Positions 43,332-44,300 of a stretch of 44,300 nucleotides of DNA are shown one piece after another. The stretch spans positions 57,376 to 101,675 of the forward strand of contig JACAAZ010000017.1 in assembly GCA_013376995.1 (NCBI GenBank). The letters are read 5' to 3'. How positions within the stretch are numbered: the first letter of the stretch is position 1; each line of letters starts with the position of its first letter. Under the pieces are notes generated by a model. The model was given only the letters and a program-made list of their open reading frames with translations. It did no database searches and was not told the origin of the DNA. The position numbers and the translations under genes were made by a program. The DNA comes from Bacteroidota bacterium (lineage in GTDB: Bacteria; Bacteroidota; Bacteroidia; Bacteroidales; UBA4417).

Positions 43332-44300
43332 TTAATATCCCTTATTTTGGGTCAGGTTCTTATTTATATCCAGTTCCCTCTGCGGAATCGGAAATACCGT
43401 ATTAAAATCTGAAGGATTGGCATTATCACCCTTGGCGCGTTTCACATATTCGATGAGTTTGCCGGTCCTTACCAGGTCGTACCAACGCTGTCCCTCATTT
43501 ACAAATTCATGCCTTCTTTCATCCAGAACAGCCTGCCTGAATTGTTCCTGGCTTAAACCGGCCAGGTCAGGCAACACGGTAGCATTCCCGTTTCTTGCCC
43601 TTGCTCTCACCTTATTAATGGCATTATATGCTTCCTGGGTGGGCCCGCCATTGGCTTCATTCAGCGCTTCTGCATAGATCAGCAACACTTCCGCATACCG
43701 CATCACCACGAAATCTGCACCCGACTGACTTGTATTCTGGGGTTTGTAAGCAACCTGGTCCCAATATTTCCAAATATGAGGGGCAAAAGTGTATGACCAG
43801 TAATTGTCAAAAAACGTTGCCTGCTTGCGGTAATCCCCTTCTTCGAAGCTATTGTAAAGATCATCAGTAGGTAACATCAGTTCAACCCCGGCGCTGAATA
43901 CCCCTGGCAACGAAGGCAGGCCCGAAATGACCATCTGGGAATTCTCAGCAGTTGAGTTTTTATAAAACTGAACCTCAAATACAGATTCCTTCCCGTTCTT
44001 ATTGGTTTCTTTCCAGTTGGCGGCAAAGTCTGAATTCAGGTCATACCCCCCCAAATCGATTACCCTTTGCGCGTTTGCATATGCACTATCCCATACTTTT
44101 TGGGTTAGGTAAACATTAGAAAGCAAACCCAGTGCGGCTCCTTTGGTCGCCCGGCCTTTATCGGCAGCATTGGGGTATTTTGCAGGCAGCCTGCTGACAG
44201 CGTTACCAAGGTCTTCGATCACCTGGCCATAGATATTACTTACCTTGGCTTTGAACGGATAAACCTCTTCATCACCCAGGTTGGAAGTTACAGGTTTGGT
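43332..44300 (-). CDS. SusD/RagB family nutrient-binding lipoprotein, C-terminal part (cut by window edge)
   Basis: The C-terminal ~322 residues of a SusD-like protein; its start lies beyond the window edge. A GTG near 44222 is internal, because the frame stays open to 44300 and encodes family-like sequence there (VTSNLGDEEVYPFKAKV). Typical features are KGRATKGAALGLLSNVYLTQ (TPR-like helices), VVMRYAEVLLIYAEALNEA, INKVRARAR, LDERRHEFVNEGQRWYDLVR and the ending IPQRELDINKNLTQNKGY. It would be an outer-membrane surface lipoprotein capturing oligosaccharides for a SusC-type TonB-dependent channel, presumably encoded just outside the window. It is oriented with the mannose-type locus, separated by 261 bases containing a repeat. 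Confidence 0.93.
   Translation of the reverse strand, partial: TKPVTSNLGDEEVYPFKAKVSNIYGQVIEDLGNAVSRLPAKYPNAADKGRATKGAALGLLSNVYLTQKVWDSAYANAQRVIDLGGYDLNSDFAANWKETNKNGKESVFEVQFYKNSTAENSQMVISGLPSLPGVFSAGVELMLPTDDLYNSFEEGDYRKQATFFDNYWSYTFAPHIWKYWDQVAYKPQNTSQSGADFVVMRYAEVLLIYAEALNEANGGPTQEAYNAINKVRARARNGNATVLPDLAGLSQEQFRQAVLDERRHEFVNEGQRWYDLVRTGKLIEYVKRAKGDNANPSDFNTVFPIPQRELDINKNLTQNKGY

Noticed and set aside
44222-44300. SusD gene start at GTG 44222
   Set aside because: The frame is open to the window end and upstream codons still look like SusD, so the gene is cut by the edge.
1-44300. tRNA, rRNA, insertion sequence or prophage genes
   Set aside because: No tRNA-like TTCGA arm sets, rRNA segments, transposase or phage proteins were recognised on either strand.

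Overview
This window is chromosomal DNA from a member of the Bacteroidota, most likely an uncultured or environmental Bacteroidales. Four signs point there. Several secreted proteins carry type IX secretion (T9SS) C-terminal sorting domains. A SusD/RagB lipoprotein gene runs off the right edge. Many gene starts are preceded by the Bacteroidota -7 box TAnnTTTG, with no strong Shine-Dalgarno sequences. Two or three families of short intergenic repeats are of the kind common in this phylum. I see no rRNA, tRNA, CRISPR array, transposase or integrase.

Layout. Positions 1-860: a small GxxExxY-family gene between two direct copies of a ~110-bp repeat. Positions 858-8750: housekeeping and envelope genes (M20 amidohydrolase, glycosyltransferase, MsbA-like ABC exporter, rbfA, SAM methyltransferase, LolC/E-like permease, K+ channel). 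Positions 9007-16782: two very large secreted C25 cysteine proteases in tandem. The first is of lysine-gingipain (Kgp) type and the second of arginine-gingipain (Rgp) type, and both end in T9SS sorting domains. Positions 17012-23501: TonB, a CPBP protease, dusB, a sigma-54 response regulator, a HAD phosphatase and an unrecognised membrane protein. Positions 23733-34054: mostly exported proteins (beta-helix T9SS cargo, a broken outer-membrane barrel gene, a TPR/PD40 protein resembling the front half of PorE, a GH53 endo-galactanase with T9SS tail, a protein ending in dockerin-like repeats, a His-rich lipoprotein). Positions 34212-44300: a minus-strand carbohydrate locus: esterase/GH38-like fusion, DUF5005-like propeller, MFS sugar transporter, ROK kinase, mannose-6-phosphate isomerase and SusD.

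How the genes may work together. The proteases, GH53 enzyme and beta-helix protein all need a T9SS, whose core genes are not in this window. TonB and SusD fit TonB-dependent nutrient uptake. The right-hand locus reads as a mannoside pathway: deacylation and demannosylation outside the cytoplasm, import by the MFS permease, phosphorylation by the ROK kinase, then isomerisation to fructose-6-phosphate. That substrate assignment is inference.

The most notable observation is the adjacent Kgp-type and Rgp-type genes. The catalytic His/Cys and the known specificity-pocket residues of both gingipain classes appear conserved, while the Arg expected at the propeptide junction of the Rgp-type protein is absent. 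Comparisons with Porphyromonas gingivalis proteins are from memory and need a real alignment.
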